Shown: in pieces, positions 36,269 through 47,539 of the stretch
Numbering within the stretch: the first letter of the stretch is position 1
Layout: each line of letters starts with the position of its first letter
Assembly (NCBI GenBank): GCA_963829235.1
Contig: CAWHIF010000003.1
Span: forward strand, 248,001 to 312,000
DNA length: 64,000 bases
Direction of reading: 5' to 3'
Source: Bog-756 sp963829235
GTDB taxonomy: Bacteria > Actinomycetota > Acidimicrobiia > Acidimicrobiales > RAAP-2
Made by a program: the position numbers and the translations under genes
The notes under the pieces: generated by a model
Told to the model about the DNA's origin: nothing
Databases searched by the model: none
Seen by the model: only the letters and a program-made list of their open reading frames with translations

Positions 36269-37141
36269 ATGAAGTTCGGAGTCGCCTTCGCCAACATCGG
36301 ATCCTTCGTCGACCCGGTCGAGGCGGTCCGGCTGGCCCGGGCCGCCGAAGCCGCCGGATTCGAGTCGATCTGGACGGTCGACCACGTGGTGGTTCCGGCC
36401 GGGTACCAGTCCACCTATCCCTACGACCCGTCGGGCCGGCTCCCGTCCGGGGAGGGGACGGTCTTCCCCGATCCGCTGATCTGGTTGGCCTACGTGGCCG
36501 CCCGGACCTCGACCCTGCGCTTGGGCACCGGCATCCTCATCGTGCCCCAGCGCAATCCCCTGGTGTTGGCCAAGGAGCTGGCCACCCTGGACTACCTCTC
36601 GGGCGGCCGGATGATCCTCGGGGCGGGCATCGGCTGGCTGGAGGAGGAGTTCACGGCGCTGGGTGTCCCCTTCGCCGGCCGGGTGCAGCGAACCGAGGAG
36701 GCCATCGCCGCCATGCGGGCCCTGTGGTCCGAGGAGCAGGCCAGCTTCGAAGGCACCACCGTGCAGCTTCACCGACTGCTTCCTGCGCCCGCAGCCCCCC
36801 GGCGGGATCCATTCCCGTGCACGTCGGGGGCCACAGCCCGGCGGCCGCCCGGCGGGCCGGCCGGATCGGCGACGGGTTCTTTCCCTTCGGCGTCAGCCCC
36901 GACGAGCTGCCTCCGCTGATCGACCTGGTCCGGACGAGCGCCGAGGAGGCCGGGAGGGATCCGGCGACCATCGAGGTGACCATGCAGTGCAACGCCACCG
37001 ACGGCGAGCGGGCCCGGGCCGAGGTGGAGGCGCTGCGAGGAGCTCGGCGCCACCCGGATCCTCATCCCCGCGGTCCTGTTCGGCTCCGATCTCGAGCCGG
37101 CGCTGGCGCGCTACGGCGAGGAAGTGATCGGCCGCGCCTGA
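36269..37141 (+). CDS. LLM-class F420-dependent oxidoreductase, three frameshifts
   Basis: About 290 residues when the frames are joined. MKFGVAFANIGSFVDPVEAV, WTVDHVVVPAGY, GTGILIVPQRNPLVLAKELA, LSGGRMILGAGIGWLEEEF and the C-terminal IPVHVGGHSPAAARRAGRIG are typical of luciferase-like F420 enzymes. Shifts of one base each occur near 36770, 36800 and 37042; the last part reads ELGATRILIPAVLFGSDLEP and ends at the TGA 37139-37141. All three are apparent extra bases. GGAG precedes the ATG. It is divergent from the ferredoxin gene. Confidence 0.75.
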
Positions 37142-37221
37142 CCCCGCCTCGCACCGAGTGGCATCGCCCGCACCCGACACGGAGAAGCGGCACGGACAAC
37201 TCCACAGTGGAGGAACGGACG

Positions 37222-38382
37222 ATGCGCACGGTGAGCGACGTCGATCGAACCGTTCCGGATCCGGGTCGACGATTCGGTCCTCGAAGATCTGCACGACCGC
37301 CTGGCCCGGACCCGCTTCCCGGATCAGATCGAGGGCACCGGTTGGGAGTACGGCATGCCCGTCGACTACCTGCGCGAGCTGGTCGACTACTGGCGCGACA
37401 CCTATCGACTGGCGCACGGCAGGAAGCGCGGCTGAACGAGCTCGACCACTTCCGGACCACCATCGACGGCCAGGCCGATCCACTTCATCCACGCCCGATC
37501 GCCCCACCCGGATGCCCTTCCCCTGCTCCTCACCCACGGCTGGCCGGGATCCGTCGTCGAGTTCCTCGACGTCATCCCGCGGCTGGTCGATCCCGAGTCC
37601 CACGGCGGCCGAGGCCGGCGACGCCTTCCACGTGGTGGCGCCCTCGCTCCCGGGCTACGGGTTCTCCGAACCACCCCGCTCGCGGGGCTGGGACGTGCAG
37701 CGCATCGCCCGGGCCTTCGTCGAGCTCATGGGCCGACTCGGCTACCCGCACTACGTCGCCCAGGGCGGCGACTGGGGAGCCCAGGTGACGACCCGGATCG
37801 GCGCGCTCGATCCCGAGCACTGCGCCGCCATCCACCTCAACATGGCCCTCGGCGTCCCGCCCGAGACGTCCGAGCCGCTGACCGAGGAGGAGCAGGCGGA
37901 CCTGGCCGTCGATGAAGCAGTTCGGCGACGAGGAGTCCGGCTACGCCAACGAACAGGGGACCAAGCCGCAGACGATCGGTGTCGCCCTCAACGACTCACC
38001 CGCCGGTCTGCTGGCCTGGATCGTGGAGAAGTTCCGGACCTGGAGCGACTGCGACGGCGATCCGGAGAACTGCTTCACCCGCGATCAGCTCATCACCAAC
38101 GTCATGCTGTACTGGGTCACCCAGACCAGTGCGTCCTCGGCCCGCCTCTACTGGGAGACCAAGCACCAGGACCGCACGGCCAGGACGCCGCCCTTCGTCG
38201 ACGTTCCCACCGGCGTGGCCCGCTATCCCAAAGAGGTGCTGCGCTGGCCCCGCTCGTGGGTCGAGCGCCAGTACAACGTCGTGCACTGGGCCGTCATGGA
38301 GCGGGGCGGCCACTTCCCGGCCATGGAGCAGCCCGAGCTGTTCGTCGACGATCTGCGCCGGTACTTCCGACGGGCGCGCTGA
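37222..38382 (+). CDS. Epoxide hydrolase (EHN type), six frameshifts
   Basis: About 385 residues when joined. Opens epoxides to diols by an ester intermediate. The N-terminal EHN domain reads VLEDLHDRLARTRFPDQIEG and GMPVDYLRELVDYWRDTY; the core holds the oxyanion loop THGWPGSVVEFLDVIP, the nucleophile Asp in QGGDWGAQV, and the catalytic His in MERGGHFPAMEQP. One-base shifts lie near 37258, 37405, 37425, 37474, 37609 and 37908. In every case the frame advances by one, as if one base were inserted. The protein is otherwise complete, with no lost motif, which argues for sequence error over decay. Confidence 0.75.
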
Positions 38383-38403
38383 CCGCCCTCCGTACCGGTC
38401 GCC

Positions 38404-40061
38404 TCAGACGAGCCTGGGGCGGGTGCCCGGCCGCTGCTCCAGCTCGAGCTGACGCTCGTCGGTCCGGATCAGCGTGCCGTTGACCATCACGTGGCGCACA
38501 CCCGTCGGTTCCTCGTTGGTCAGCCGTTCGCCGTCGGCCGGTAGATCGCGCAGGCGGCGCTGCGGACCGGGGGCCACCGTGGCCGGGTCGAACACGCAGA
38601 CATCGGCGGCGTAGCCGGGGCGCAGGTAGCCCCGGCCCTCGAAGCCGAACATGTCGGCGGGCTCACCGGCCAGCTTCCGGACGGCCCGTTCGAGCGGCAT
38701 GATCTCCCGGTCCCGGACCCAGGTGCCGAGGAGGTCGGTGGGGCTCGGGCGCGTCGCACAGCTGGTCCACGTGGGCGCCGGCGTCGGTCAGACCCAGCAC
38801 CACGTGGTCCTCGGTGAGCAGGCGCCCCACCTCGCTCACGTCGTCGTTGGCGATGTAGGCCCGGAACCGGGTGGCGAGGTCCTCGGCCAGCGCCAGCTCG
38901 CACATGACGTCCAGGGGACTGACGTCCCGCTCCCGGGCGATGTCGGTGACCCGACGGCCCAGCAGCTCGGGAAACCGCTCCGACTCCGAGACCTCGAACG
39001 TCTCCCACCGTGGCTTCATGCCGCCCTCGTTGCCCTCCAGGTCCTCGTAGGCCCGGGTGCGCCACTCCTGGTCGCGGAAGGCCGCCTTCCGCACCCCGGG
39101 GCTGACCTTGATGAGCTCGCCGAACACCTCGCCGACGTTGAGGTTGTAGGCGTCGGCCAGGGTGAACTGCATGGTCAGCGGGCGCGGCGTGACCTGGGGC
39201 CAGACGTTGGCCCCCCGGGCCAGGGCCTCCTCGTGCATCTGGACGACCTCACGATGCTTCCCGCTGGACAGGGCGAACAGCGGACAGGTGAACGGCCGGC
39301 CCACGCGTGGCTGCCAGGTGAAGATGTCCGGGTACTCGCACTGCCAGCCCGGGCGTGGTCAGCACGACACCCTTGCCGGCCTTCCCCACGGCCATGAACA
39401 GCGCCTCGACCTCGTCCATCTCGGCGAACCGGCTGGGGACCGGCTTGCCGTCCACGCCGCGGTGGGCGAACGAGAAGCTGGTCGACAGCCCGGCCGCCCC
39501 GACCTCCATGGCCTCGCCGACCAGCTGGCACATGCGCTCGATCTCCTCGGGGGTGGCGGCCCGCTCGTAGGCGGCGTCCCCCATGACGTAGAGCCGCAGC
39601 GCGGTGTGCCCGATGTAGGCGGTGAAGTTGAGCGTCGTCCCGCGCCGGCCGACCAGGTCGAGGTAGTCCGGGAACGTCTCGAACTCCCAGGCGATCCCGG
39701 CCGAGAGCGAGGCGGCGTCCATGCCCTCGACGTTCTCGAGCGTGTGCACGATCACGTCGTGGTGCTCGGGGCGGCACGGGGCGATGGAGAAGCCGCAGTT
39801 GCCCGCCACCACCGTGGTGACCCCGTGGTACGACGACGGCTTGAGCTCGGGGTCCCAGAACACCTGGGCGTCGAAATGGGTGTGGATGTCGATGAAGCCC
39901 GGCGCCACCGCGCATCCGGATGCATCCACCTCGACGGTGCCGTCGAGCTTCGGGCCGATCTCCTCGATCAGCCCTCCGGTGATGGCCACGTCGGCCACAC
40001 GGCCGGGCTCGCCGCTGCCGTCGAACACCGTTCCGCCGCGAATTACCAGGTCAGCCGACAT
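38404..40061 (-). CDS. Amidohydrolase family 3 / D-aminoacylase-like, two frameshifts
   Basis: About 552 residues when joined. Metal-dependent hydrolase of the N-acyl-D-amino-acid deacylase group. DLVIRGGTVFDGSGEPG is the N-terminal sheet, GFIDIHTHFDAQVFWDP the metal site, GNCGFSIAPC the loop with a metal-bridging Cys, and LTDAGAHVDQLCDAP the late Asp. LRPGYAADVCVFDPATVAP is the C-terminal sheet. One-base shifts lie near 39348 and 38746. The ATG at 40061 follows AAAGGAG. Substrate unknown; D-amino-acid assignments in this family are often unreliable. Confidence 0.78.
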
Positions 40062-40162
40062 ATCCCCTGCTCCTTTGCATCGTCCGGGTAGGTCATGAAC
40101 TCGCATGTGGACCGTCGTGATCGAGGCCGTACAGGCTCCCCGGTGGCGTCGGGTCGCACACC

Positions 40163-41271
40163 TCAGGCGACATGGTCGAAGCCGTACAGCTCGGCGCAGT
40201 TGAGCGCGGTGATCTTGCGACGATCCCGGTCGGGGAGCACGCCCAGCGTCTCCTCGATCGAGCGCCGCGACTCGGGGAACGTGCTGTCGGTGTGCGGGAA
40301 GTCCGCCGCCCACATGCACGAGTCGGCGCCGAGGTGCGGGATGAACTGGTAGGCCAGCGCCTCCTCCTCGAAGGTGGCGATGACCTGTCGTCTTGAACAG
40401 CTCGCTGGGGGCGACGCCCGGGGCATAGTCGATCTTGTCCCGGAGGTTCTCCCACTCCATGTCCATCCGGGCAGGAAGTACGGCAGCCAGCCGACCCCGG
40501 CCTCGGCCAGCACCAGCGTGAGCCCGGGGTGCCGCTCGAGCGCCCCGGAGAAGACCATGATGGCCAGCGCCTCGTCGAGCTGGAGGGGAAGGAGGGTGGC
40601 GAAGGCCGCCGACTGCCACTTGCCCACCTCGTAGCGCAGCCTCGGCGGATGCGCCCTCTTTGATGTGGAAGCTGATGGGCAGTCCCGGTCTGCTCGGCCG
40701 CCGCCCACAGGCGATCCCAGGCCGGATCGCCGGCGTCGAAGTCGAACACGTCGATGATCGCACCCCGGTGGCCCAGGCCGGCGACCCGTTCGAGCTCGGC
40801 CACCGCGGCCTCGGGCGAATGACTGGGCAGGAAGGGGAGGGCGCACAGCCGGTCGGGTGCGAATGCGTTGAACTCCTCGATGGCCCAGTCGTTCCACGCC
40901 GCGTAGCACGCGGTCTGCAGGTCCGGCTCGGGGATGGACAGGGTCAGCGGGATGGGACCGTAGATGACCGAGGCCCACACCCCGTCGAGGTCCATGTCCT
41001 CCAACCGCAGCTTCGGATCGCTGACCCGGAAGCCGTCGTCCTCGAGGCCGGCCCGGCTGACGGCGCTGAGCGCCTGGAGCTTGTCCCCCGCGGGCAGTCC
41101 GCTGCGGCCGAGGACACGATCGTTGCAGACCCACATCGGATCGCCCTCGCCGGTCACCACCCGTGGGCCCCGTTCGACCAGGTCCTTCGGCAGCCGTGAC
41201 TGCCACAGCCGGGCGGAACGGCGCGCAGGTCCAGGTGGTCGTCGCAGGAGTAGATGCTCGTCTGCGTCCAT
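40163..41271 (-). CDS. Amidohydrolase family 2 protein, multiple frameshifts
   Basis: About 370 residues when joined; COG2159 family as at 31334. The ATG at 41271 follows AAGGAG. After a shift near 41256 the start reads IYSCDDHLDLRAVPP, with the Asp-x-His metal motif; then PKDLVERGPRVV, DLDGVWASVIYGPIPLTLS, IDVFDFDAGDPAWDRLW, ISFHIKEGAS, WQSAAFATLLPLQLDEALAI, WENLRDKIDYAPG and FIPHLGADSCMWAADFPHTD. Shifts lie near 41256, 41225, 40690, 40645, 40470 and 40387. Those at 41225 and 40470 look like missing bases and the others like extra ones. The gene lies between another hydrolase and a P450 on the same strand. Confidence 0.7.
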
Positions 41272-41343
41272 CTCGTTGCTCCTTCCTGCTCCGGATCCCG
41301 GGCGGCCGCCGGATCCGGCCCGCCGTCCGGCGGACGCGGACTG

Positions 41344-42586
41344 CTAGGTCAGGCGGTACCGGATCGGCAGGTGCTTGATGGCTCCGTTGACCGACGAGTT
41401 CAGGCGCTCCACCGGTCCCGACTGCTCGAACCACTCCATGCGGGTCGGCGAGGAGGCCGAACATGGCCGCCAGCTCGGCCCGGGCCACGTGGGCGCCCAT
41501 GCACAGGTGGGGGCCGAAGCCGAACACGAGCGGTCGGGCCCGGCGGACGGTCGATGCGGAACTCGAAGGGGTCCTCGAACACCTCCTCGTCGCGGTTGGC
41601 CGACGCCCAGTACAGCGCCAGCTTGTCCCCGGCGTGGATCTGCTGCCCGTGCAGCTCGCAGTCCTCGGTGGCGGTCCGCGACGAAGTAGCTGATCGGCGT
41701 GACCCAGCGGAGGATCTCCTCGACGGCATCGGGCAGGAGCTCGGGGTGGGCCCGCAGCTTCTCCCACTGGTCGGGGAACTCGCAGAAGGCCTGCATGCCG
41801 CCGGCGATGGCGTCACGGGTCGTCTGGTTCCCCGCCTCGACCAGGAGCTCGCAGTACGAGACGAGCTGGCTCCGGGTCAAGGGCACGCCGTTGACCTCGC
41901 TCTGCACCAGCTGGGTGACCAGGTCGTCCTGCGGATGCTCGCGGCGGTCCGCCACCATCTGCTTGAAGTAGCGGTGCAGCTCGCCGCGGGCCCGCATGGA
42001 GGTCTGCTCGGGGCTCTCCCCGGCGAGCCGGTACTCGGGATCGTCCTTGCCGATGATCTCGTTGGTCCAGCGGAAGTGGTGCTCCCAGTCGGCGTGGGGC
42101 ACGCCGAGGACCCAGGAGATGACCGCCACCGGAAACGGTGCGGCGAAGGTGTCGACGAAGTCGCACTCGCCGATCTCGCCCCCGGTCGAGGCCTGGTCGA
42201 CGAGGTCGGCGGCGATCCGGTCGATCTCCTCGCTGCGGGCCCGGACCGCACTGCGCAGGAACTTCTTGTTGGCCACCTGGCGCATGGGGCCGTGCTGGGG
42301 AGGATCGAGGTAGACGATCATCTCCGCCGGCATATCGAGCCCGCTGAGGTCCATGTCCAGGGTGATCCCCTGAGCGCTCGAGAAGAGCTGGGGCTGGCTG
42401 GCCGCGTACTGGACGATGTCGGCGTGCTTGGTCACGGCCCAGAAGGGCGGGTGACCCGGCGGCTCGATGTAGGCCACCGGCGCCTCCGCCCGCAGCCGGG
42501 TCCACACCTCGTGCGGATAGCCGTGGCGGCGCGAACCGCTCCGGGTCGACCAGGTCGAGCGGGTCGATGTCGAGGCTCATGGGCAT
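41344..42586 (-). CDS. Cytochrome P450, four frameshifts
   Basis: About 413 residues when joined. Soluble bacterial P450 monooxygenase. The heme ligand is in FGFGPHLCMGAHVARAEL; the I-helix is CELLVEAGNQTTRDAIAGG; ExxR is EEILRW. The ATG at 42586 (MPMSLDIDP) is preceded by AAAGGAG at seven bases; the second ATG at 42580 lies too far. One-base shifts occur near 42533, 41680, 41548 and 41445, all apparent extra bases. It needs a ferredoxin and reductase; the candidate ferredoxin is at 35845. It follows the alcohol dehydrogenase on the same strand, with a 40-base gap. Confidence 0.78.
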
Positions 42587-42626
42587 GCCGGACTCCTTTG
42601 TCACCTGGGGAACACGCTCCACCCGC

Positions 42627-43772
42627 TCACTCGAAGGTGACCACGCCTCGGAGGTTCACGCCGTCGAGCATGTCCCGGTAGCCCTGGTTGATCTGGTCGA
42701 GCCGGTACGTCTTGGTGATCAGCTCGTCCAACTTGAGCTGACCCGACTTGTACAGGGCCAGGAGGTTGGGGATGTCGAAGCGCGGGTTGGCCGCGCCGAA
42801 GATCACCCCTTTGATCTCCTTTTGCATCATGGCCAGGTCGAAGAGGTTCACACTGGCGTCCAGCTGGACCTGAGGGGCCACGGCGGTGACCACGCAGGTC
42901 CCGCCCTTGCCGGTGAGGGACGAGGGCGCCGGCCATCAGGTCCCCGTACATCACGCCCGGCACCATGATCACGGCGTCGGCCATCTGGCCCCGGGTCAGC
43001 TCGGTGACCATGGGCAGGGCCTCGTCCATGGACGCCGCGGTGTGGGTGGCACCGAAGTCGAGGGCCGACTTCCGCTTGAACTCCACCGGGTCGACGGCCA
43101 CGATGTTGCGCGCCCCGACCATCTTGGCCCCCTGCACGGCGTTCATGCCGACCCCCCCGACGCCGACCACCACCACGGTGTCGCCCGGCATGACCTCGGC
43201 CCGGTACACCGCCGAGCCCCAGCCGGTGGCCACCCCGCACGACACCAGGGCCACCGCGGTCAGCGGCAGGTCGGGATCGACCGCCACCAGCGAGGCCTCG
43301 TGGCTCACGCCGTGCTCGGCGAAGGTGCCCAGCTTGGACATCACGTTGAGGGACTGGCCGTCGAGGTGGTAGCGCACGGTCCCGTCGGAGATCTGGCCGC
43401 GCTGGAAGGTGGCCGCACCCAGGTCGCAGAGGTTGGAGTGGCCGGTGATGCACATCCTGCACCGTCCGCAGATGGGGAAGAAGCTGGCGGCCACGTGGTC
43501 ACCGGGCTGGAGGCTGGTGACGTCGGGGCCCACCTCGAGGACGACCCCTCCCCCTTCGTGGCCGCCCACCATGGGGAAGAGCCCCGCCCTCGGCGGTTCG
43601 CCGGTGCCCGCCTCCGAGCCCATCTCGCTCGACTGGAGATGCTCGTCGGAGTGGCACAGGCCGGCGGCCGCCCACTTGACCAACACCTCGTGCGCCCGGG
43701 CGGATCGAGGTCGATCTCCTCGATCTTCCAGTCCTGTTCCCGGCCCCACAGCACCGCTGCATGCGTCTTCAT
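42627..43772 (-). CDS. Zn-dependent alcohol dehydrogenase (NDMA-dependent type), two frameshifts
   Basis: About 381 residues when joined; medium-chain dehydrogenase. GLCHSDEHLQ and MVGGHEGGGVV hold catalytic zinc ligands, ICGRCRMCITGHSNLC the structural zinc, and VVVVGVGGVGMNAVQGAKMV the NAD loop. TGHSNLCDLGA and KLGTFAEHGVS match the actinobacterial group in which NAD stays bound and NDMA can serve as electron acceptor in vitro. Shifts lie near 43705 (apparently a missing C in CCCCGG) and 42920 (an extra base). It starts 116 bases from the divergent P450 at 43888 and probably oxidizes an alcohol made by one of the P450s. Confidence 0.8.
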
Positions 43773-43829
43773 CGTCCCCCATCCTCTGGGCAGTCCCCGG
43801 CCGGCGCCGGCGGCGGCATCGCGCTGCGC

Positions 43830-43858
43830 TTGACCGTCCCGCAGCTTAGTGTCACAGT
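43830..43858 (+). promoter_or_regulatory. Putative promoter of the P450-SDR-TetR genes
   Basis: TTGACC at 43830-43835 and CACAGT at 43853-43858 are 17 bases apart. Transcription would start near 43866, after the possible ATGs at 43849 and 43864, which supports GTG 43888 as the P450 start. It lies in the divergent gap with the alcohol dehydrogenase. Confidence 0.35.
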
Positions 43859-43887
43859 ACGACATGAAAGCAAGGGGAGGTGCGCGC

Positions 43888-45085
43888 GTGACGATCCAGA
43901 GCGCGAGCGACGTGTACTACGACCCGTACGACGTGGACATCGACGCCGACCCGTACCCGGTCTTCCGCCGGCTGCGGGAGGAGGCGCCGCTCTACTACAA
44001 CGAGACCCACGACTTCTATCGCCGTCAGCCGGTTCGACGACGTCGAGCGCGGCCTGCTCGACAACAAGACGTTCATCTCCGGGCGGGGCGGCATCATCGA
44101 GCTCATCCGGGCCAACATCGAGATGCCCTCCGGTGTGCTCATCTTCGAGGACCCGCCCGTGCACACCATCCACCGGCGACTGATGTCGCGGGTGTTCTCG
44201 CCCAACCGGGTGGCCGCCCTCGAACCGCAGATCCGGGAGTTCTGCGCCCGCTGCCTCGACCCGCTGGTCGGTGCCGAGGAGTTCGACTTCATCGCCGACC
44301 TCGGGGCCCAGATGCCCATGCGGGTCATCGGCATGCTGCTCGGCATCCCCGAGCAGGACCAGGAGGCCGTGCGGGACAGGGTCGACGCCAACCTCCGCAC
44401 CGAGGCCGGCCAGCCCATGGAGGTGTCCGAGAACTTCGTCCCCACCGACATGTTCGCCGAGTACATCGACTGGCGGGCCGACCACCCCTCGGACGACATC
44501 ATGACCGAGCTCCTCCAGGCGGAGTTCGAGGACGAGACCGGGACCGTCCGCCGACTGACCCGTGACGAGCTCCTGACCTACATCAGCGTCATCACCGGCG
44601 CCGGCAACGAGACGACCGGCCGGCTGATCGGGTGGACCGGCAAGGTCCTGGCCGACCATCCCGACCAGCGACGGGAGCTGGTCGAGGACCGGTCCCTCAT
44701 CCCCGGCGCCATCGAGGAGCTCCTCCGCTTCGAGACGCCCGCGCCCCACATGTCCAGGTACGTCACCGAGGACGTCGAGATCCACGGCCGGACGGTGCCC
44801 GAGGGCAGCATCGTGATGCTGCTGCCGGCATCGGCCAACCACGACGACCGTCGCTTCCCCGACGGTGACACCTTCGACATCCACCGCGACGACGGCAAGC
44901 CCCTGACCTTCGGCTACGGGATCCATCTCTGCCTGGGGGCGGCGCTGGCCCGCCTCGAGGGCCGGGTGGCCCTCGACGAGGTCCTCAACCGGTTCCCCAC
45001 CTGGGAGGTCGACATGGACCGGGCCGAGCTCGCTCCCACCTCGACGGTCCGGGGCTGGGAGACGCTCCCGGTCCTCATCCCGTGA
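43888..45085 (+). CDS. Cytochrome P450, one frameshift
   Basis: About 398 residues when joined. GGGAGG lies seven bases before GTG 43888. The heme motif is FGYGIHLCLGAALARLE, the I-helix VITGAGNETTGRLIGW, and ExxR is EELLRF. The frame shifts by one base near 44021 (TATGCC appears as TATCGCC), after which it reads AVSRFDDVERGLLDNKTF. It begins a rightward set with an SDR and a TetR gene, so an alcohol product may be oxidized by the SDR. Confidence 0.83.
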
Positions 45086-45141
45086 TGGCCGGGGATCGAC
45101 GCCGTCCGGTCCGATCCGCCGGGCGACGCCGGAGGCACATG

Positions 45142-45882
45142 ATGGGACTGCTGGACGAGAAGGTGGCGGTGATCACCGGGGCCGGTTCGGGGATGGGCAA
45201 GGCATCGGTCAAGGTCTTCGTCCGTGAGGGCGCCAAGGTGGTGGCGGCCGACATCAGCGGCGCCGAGCAGGACACGGCGGCCGAGGTCGGCGACGGGGTG
45301 CTCCCCGTGCACTGCGACGTGTCCGAGGAGGCCGACGTCGAGGCGACCATGGCCACCGCCGTCAAGGAGTTCGGACGGGTGGACGCCGTGCTCAACGTGG
45401 CCGGCATCGCCGACGGCTGCGCCCTGGCCGACCTCACCATGGAGTTCTACGACCGGCTGATGGACGTCGATCTGCGCGGGGTGATGCTGGGGATGAAGCA
45501 CGGCATCCGCGCCATGCTCGCGACCGGGGGCGGCTCGATCGTCAACTGGTCGTCGGTCGGCGGCCTCAACGGCGCCGCCTTCACCAGCGTCTACCAGGCG
45601 GCCAAGCACGGGATCATCGGCGCCGGCAAGTCGGCGGCCATCGAGTACGGCACCCAGGGCATCCGGGTCAACACCATCTGCCCCGGTTTCATCCTCACCG
45701 AGATCATGGCCCAGGGGGCCGAGGACTTCATCCCCGACATCGCGGCCAAGGCGGCCCTCAACCGGGCCGGACAGCCCCACGAGGTCGCCGAGGTGGGCGC
45801 GTTCCTGGCCTCCGATCGGGCCTCGTTCATCACCGGTGCGGTCATCCCGGTCGATGGAGGCTGGTCGGCCAAGCTGGCCTAG
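45142..45882 (+). CDS. Short-chain dehydrogenase/reductase
   Basis: About 246 residues. Classic SDR: AVITGAGSGMGKASV (cofactor loop), CDVSEEADV, NVAGIADG, INWSS-type catalytic Ser in VNWSSVGGLNG, and YQAAKHG with catalytic Tyr and Lys. GGAGG lies six bases before ATG 45142 and three before ATG 45139, so I choose 45142 (MGLLDEKVAV). NAD preference is suggested by the Asp after strand 2 (VVAADISG). Between P450 and TetR genes. Confidence 0.9.
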   Translation: MGLLDEKVAVITGAGSGMGKASVKVFVREGAKVVAADISGAEQDTAAEVGDGVLPVHCDVSEEADVEATMATAVKEFGRVDAVLNVAGIADGCALADLTMEFYDRLMDVDLRGVMLGMKHGIRAMLATGGGSIVNWSSVGGLNGAAFTSVYQAAKHGIIGAGKSAAIEYGTQGIRVNTICPGFILTEIMAQGAEDFIPDIAAKAALNRAGQPHEVAEVGAFLASDRASFITGAVIPVDGGWSAKLA

Positions 45883-45886
45883 CAGA

Positions 45887-46527
45887 ATGAACGCCGTGAG
45901 CGCAGCCCAAGAAGCCCGCGCCGGATCCCGCGGTCCGACCCGGGCGCCCCTACGACGGCACGCTGCGCCGCGAGCGGGCGGCCGAGACGCGGGAGCGGAT
46001 CCTGGCCGCCGGCTCCGAGCTCTTCCACCGCACGTCGGTCCGCGACTGGAAGAAGCTGACCGTCCGGGCCGTGGCCGAACGGGCCGGCGTCAACGAGCGG
46101 ACCGTCTACCGCTACTTCGGGAGCGAGCGCGGGCTGCGCGACGCGGTCATGCACCGCAACGAGCAGGACTGCCGGCATCGATCTGGCCGGCATGAAGCTC
46201 GAGGACATCGCCACGGTGGCGACCCAGATCTTCGACCACGTCTCCCAGTACCCGAGAGAGCCGCGCCCGCCGCTCGAGCCGACCCTGGTCGACGCCAAGG
46301 ACCGTCAACGGGAGGCGTTGCTCGGCGCCATCGCGGCCAGAACTGCGCAGTGGACCGATGAGGACCGGACGATGGCCGCGGCCATGTTCGACGTGCTCTG
46401 GAGCGTGGCCTCCTACGAGCGGCTGGTCGTCGACTGGGAGATCGACCACGAACGGGCCGTCCAGGGGCTCTCCTGGGTCATCGGGCTGGTGGAGCAGGCC
46501 GTCCGGGACGGCCGGGGGCCGACATGA
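45887..46527 (+). CDS. TetR family regulator, two frameshifts
   Basis: About 213 residues when joined. The DNA-binding domain reads ETRERILAAGSELFHRTSVR, then LTVRAVAERAGVNERTVYRY with the recognition helix. The C-terminal domain starts DLAGMKLEDIATVATQIFDH and is all-helical. One-base shifts lie near 45943 and 46172, both apparent insertions. It starts four bases after the SDR stop, and may control the P450-SDR-TetR set through the promoter at 43830. Confidence 0.75.
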
Positions 46528-46565
46528 CCCGCGTGGCGGGGACGCCGGTGCCCGGCCCACGGCCG

Positions 46566-47354
46566 TCAGCCGGCGCCCGGCTCCCTCCGTTTGGCCTGGA
46601 GCGTCGGGAGGTGGGGCACCGGGCGTCCGGCCACCGTCCCCCCGTCCACCGGCACCACGATGCCGGTGATCTGTGCCGACCGGTCACCGGCCAGGAACAG
46701 GACGGCCTCGGCCACGTCGCGGGGCGACCCCCGACGCTGGAGGGGCTGGTCGAGCTCGATGGTGGGGCCGAGGTCGTAGCTCGTGATCCCCGTCGGGATG
46801 TGGCCGGGGGCGATGCAATTCACCCGGACGCTGTACTCGGCCAGATCGGTGGAGACCAGCCGGCTGAACTGGACGACCGCCGCCTTGGAGGTGCGGTAGG
46901 CGATCGGGGGGCCGCCGCCGGTGAGGCCGCCGATGGACGAGGTGTTGACGATCGAACCGCCACCGTGCTCGGCCATGTGCCGGCCTGCGCGCTGGGTCCC
47001 GGCGATGACCCCGAACAGGTTCACCGCCATCACCCGTTCGAAGTCACGGAGGTCGTCCCGCAGGAAACGGCGGAAGGAGCTGGAGATGCCGGCGTTGTTG
47101 AACATGACGTGCAGCCCGCCGAAGGTGTCCACGGCGAAGTCGACCAGTGCCTGGACCTCGTCGGCATCGGCCACATCGGTCCGCTTGAAGGCGGCGCTGT
47201 CCCCGAGCCCGGCGGCCAGAGCCTCCCCCTGCTCACGATCGACATCGGCGACGACGACCTTGGCACCCTCGGCCGCGAACAGCTCGGCGGTGGCGCGGCC
47301 GATCCCGCTGGCACCCCCGGTGACGACGGCAACCTTCCCCGACAGTTCGCCCAT
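46566..47354 (-). CDS. Short-chain dehydrogenase/reductase
   Basis: Protein of 262 residues. VVTGGASGIGRATAELF is the cofactor loop; VADVDREQG has the Asp of NAD-preferring enzymes; NNAGISSSF, VNTSSIGGL and YRTSKAAVVQF carry the remaining catalytic residues. The ATG at 47354 follows AAAGGAA. It converges with the TetR gene (38 bases) and is divergent from the intact P450 at 47540. The product of that P450 is a possible substrate (inference). Confidence 0.9.
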   Translation of the reverse strand: MGELSGKVAVVTGGASGIGRATAELFAAEGAKVVVADVDREQGEALAAGLGDSAAFKRTDVADADEVQALVDFAVDTFGGLHVMFNNAGISSSFRRFLRDDLRDFERVMAVNLFGVIAGTQRAGRHMAEHGGGSIVNTSSIGGLTGGGPPIAYRTSKAAVVQFSRLVSTDLAEYSVRVNCIAPGHIPTGITSYDLGPTIELDQPLQRRGSPRDVAEAVLFLAGDRSAQITGIVVPVDGGTVAGRPVPHLPTLQAKRREPGAG

Positions 47355-47539
47355 GGTCAGCGGTTCCTTTCGACTGGTGCCCGGCACCGTGGGATGAACC
47401 CGGCGTCGCCGTCCCCGCCGTCTCCAACGAGTCCGGCGCGGCAACCGAACATACTCCGGCCGGCAGGCTCCCGACGTCCACAATCGGCCTTCATACCCAT
47501 CAGATCAGGGCACCTGCCCGCGACCACCCTGGAGCACCA

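Noticed and set aside
35273..46527. Programmed +1 frameshifting as a shared control device
   Set aside because: The shift sites have no common slippery sequence, up to six occur in a single gene, and the affected genes are unrelated; sequence error is simpler.
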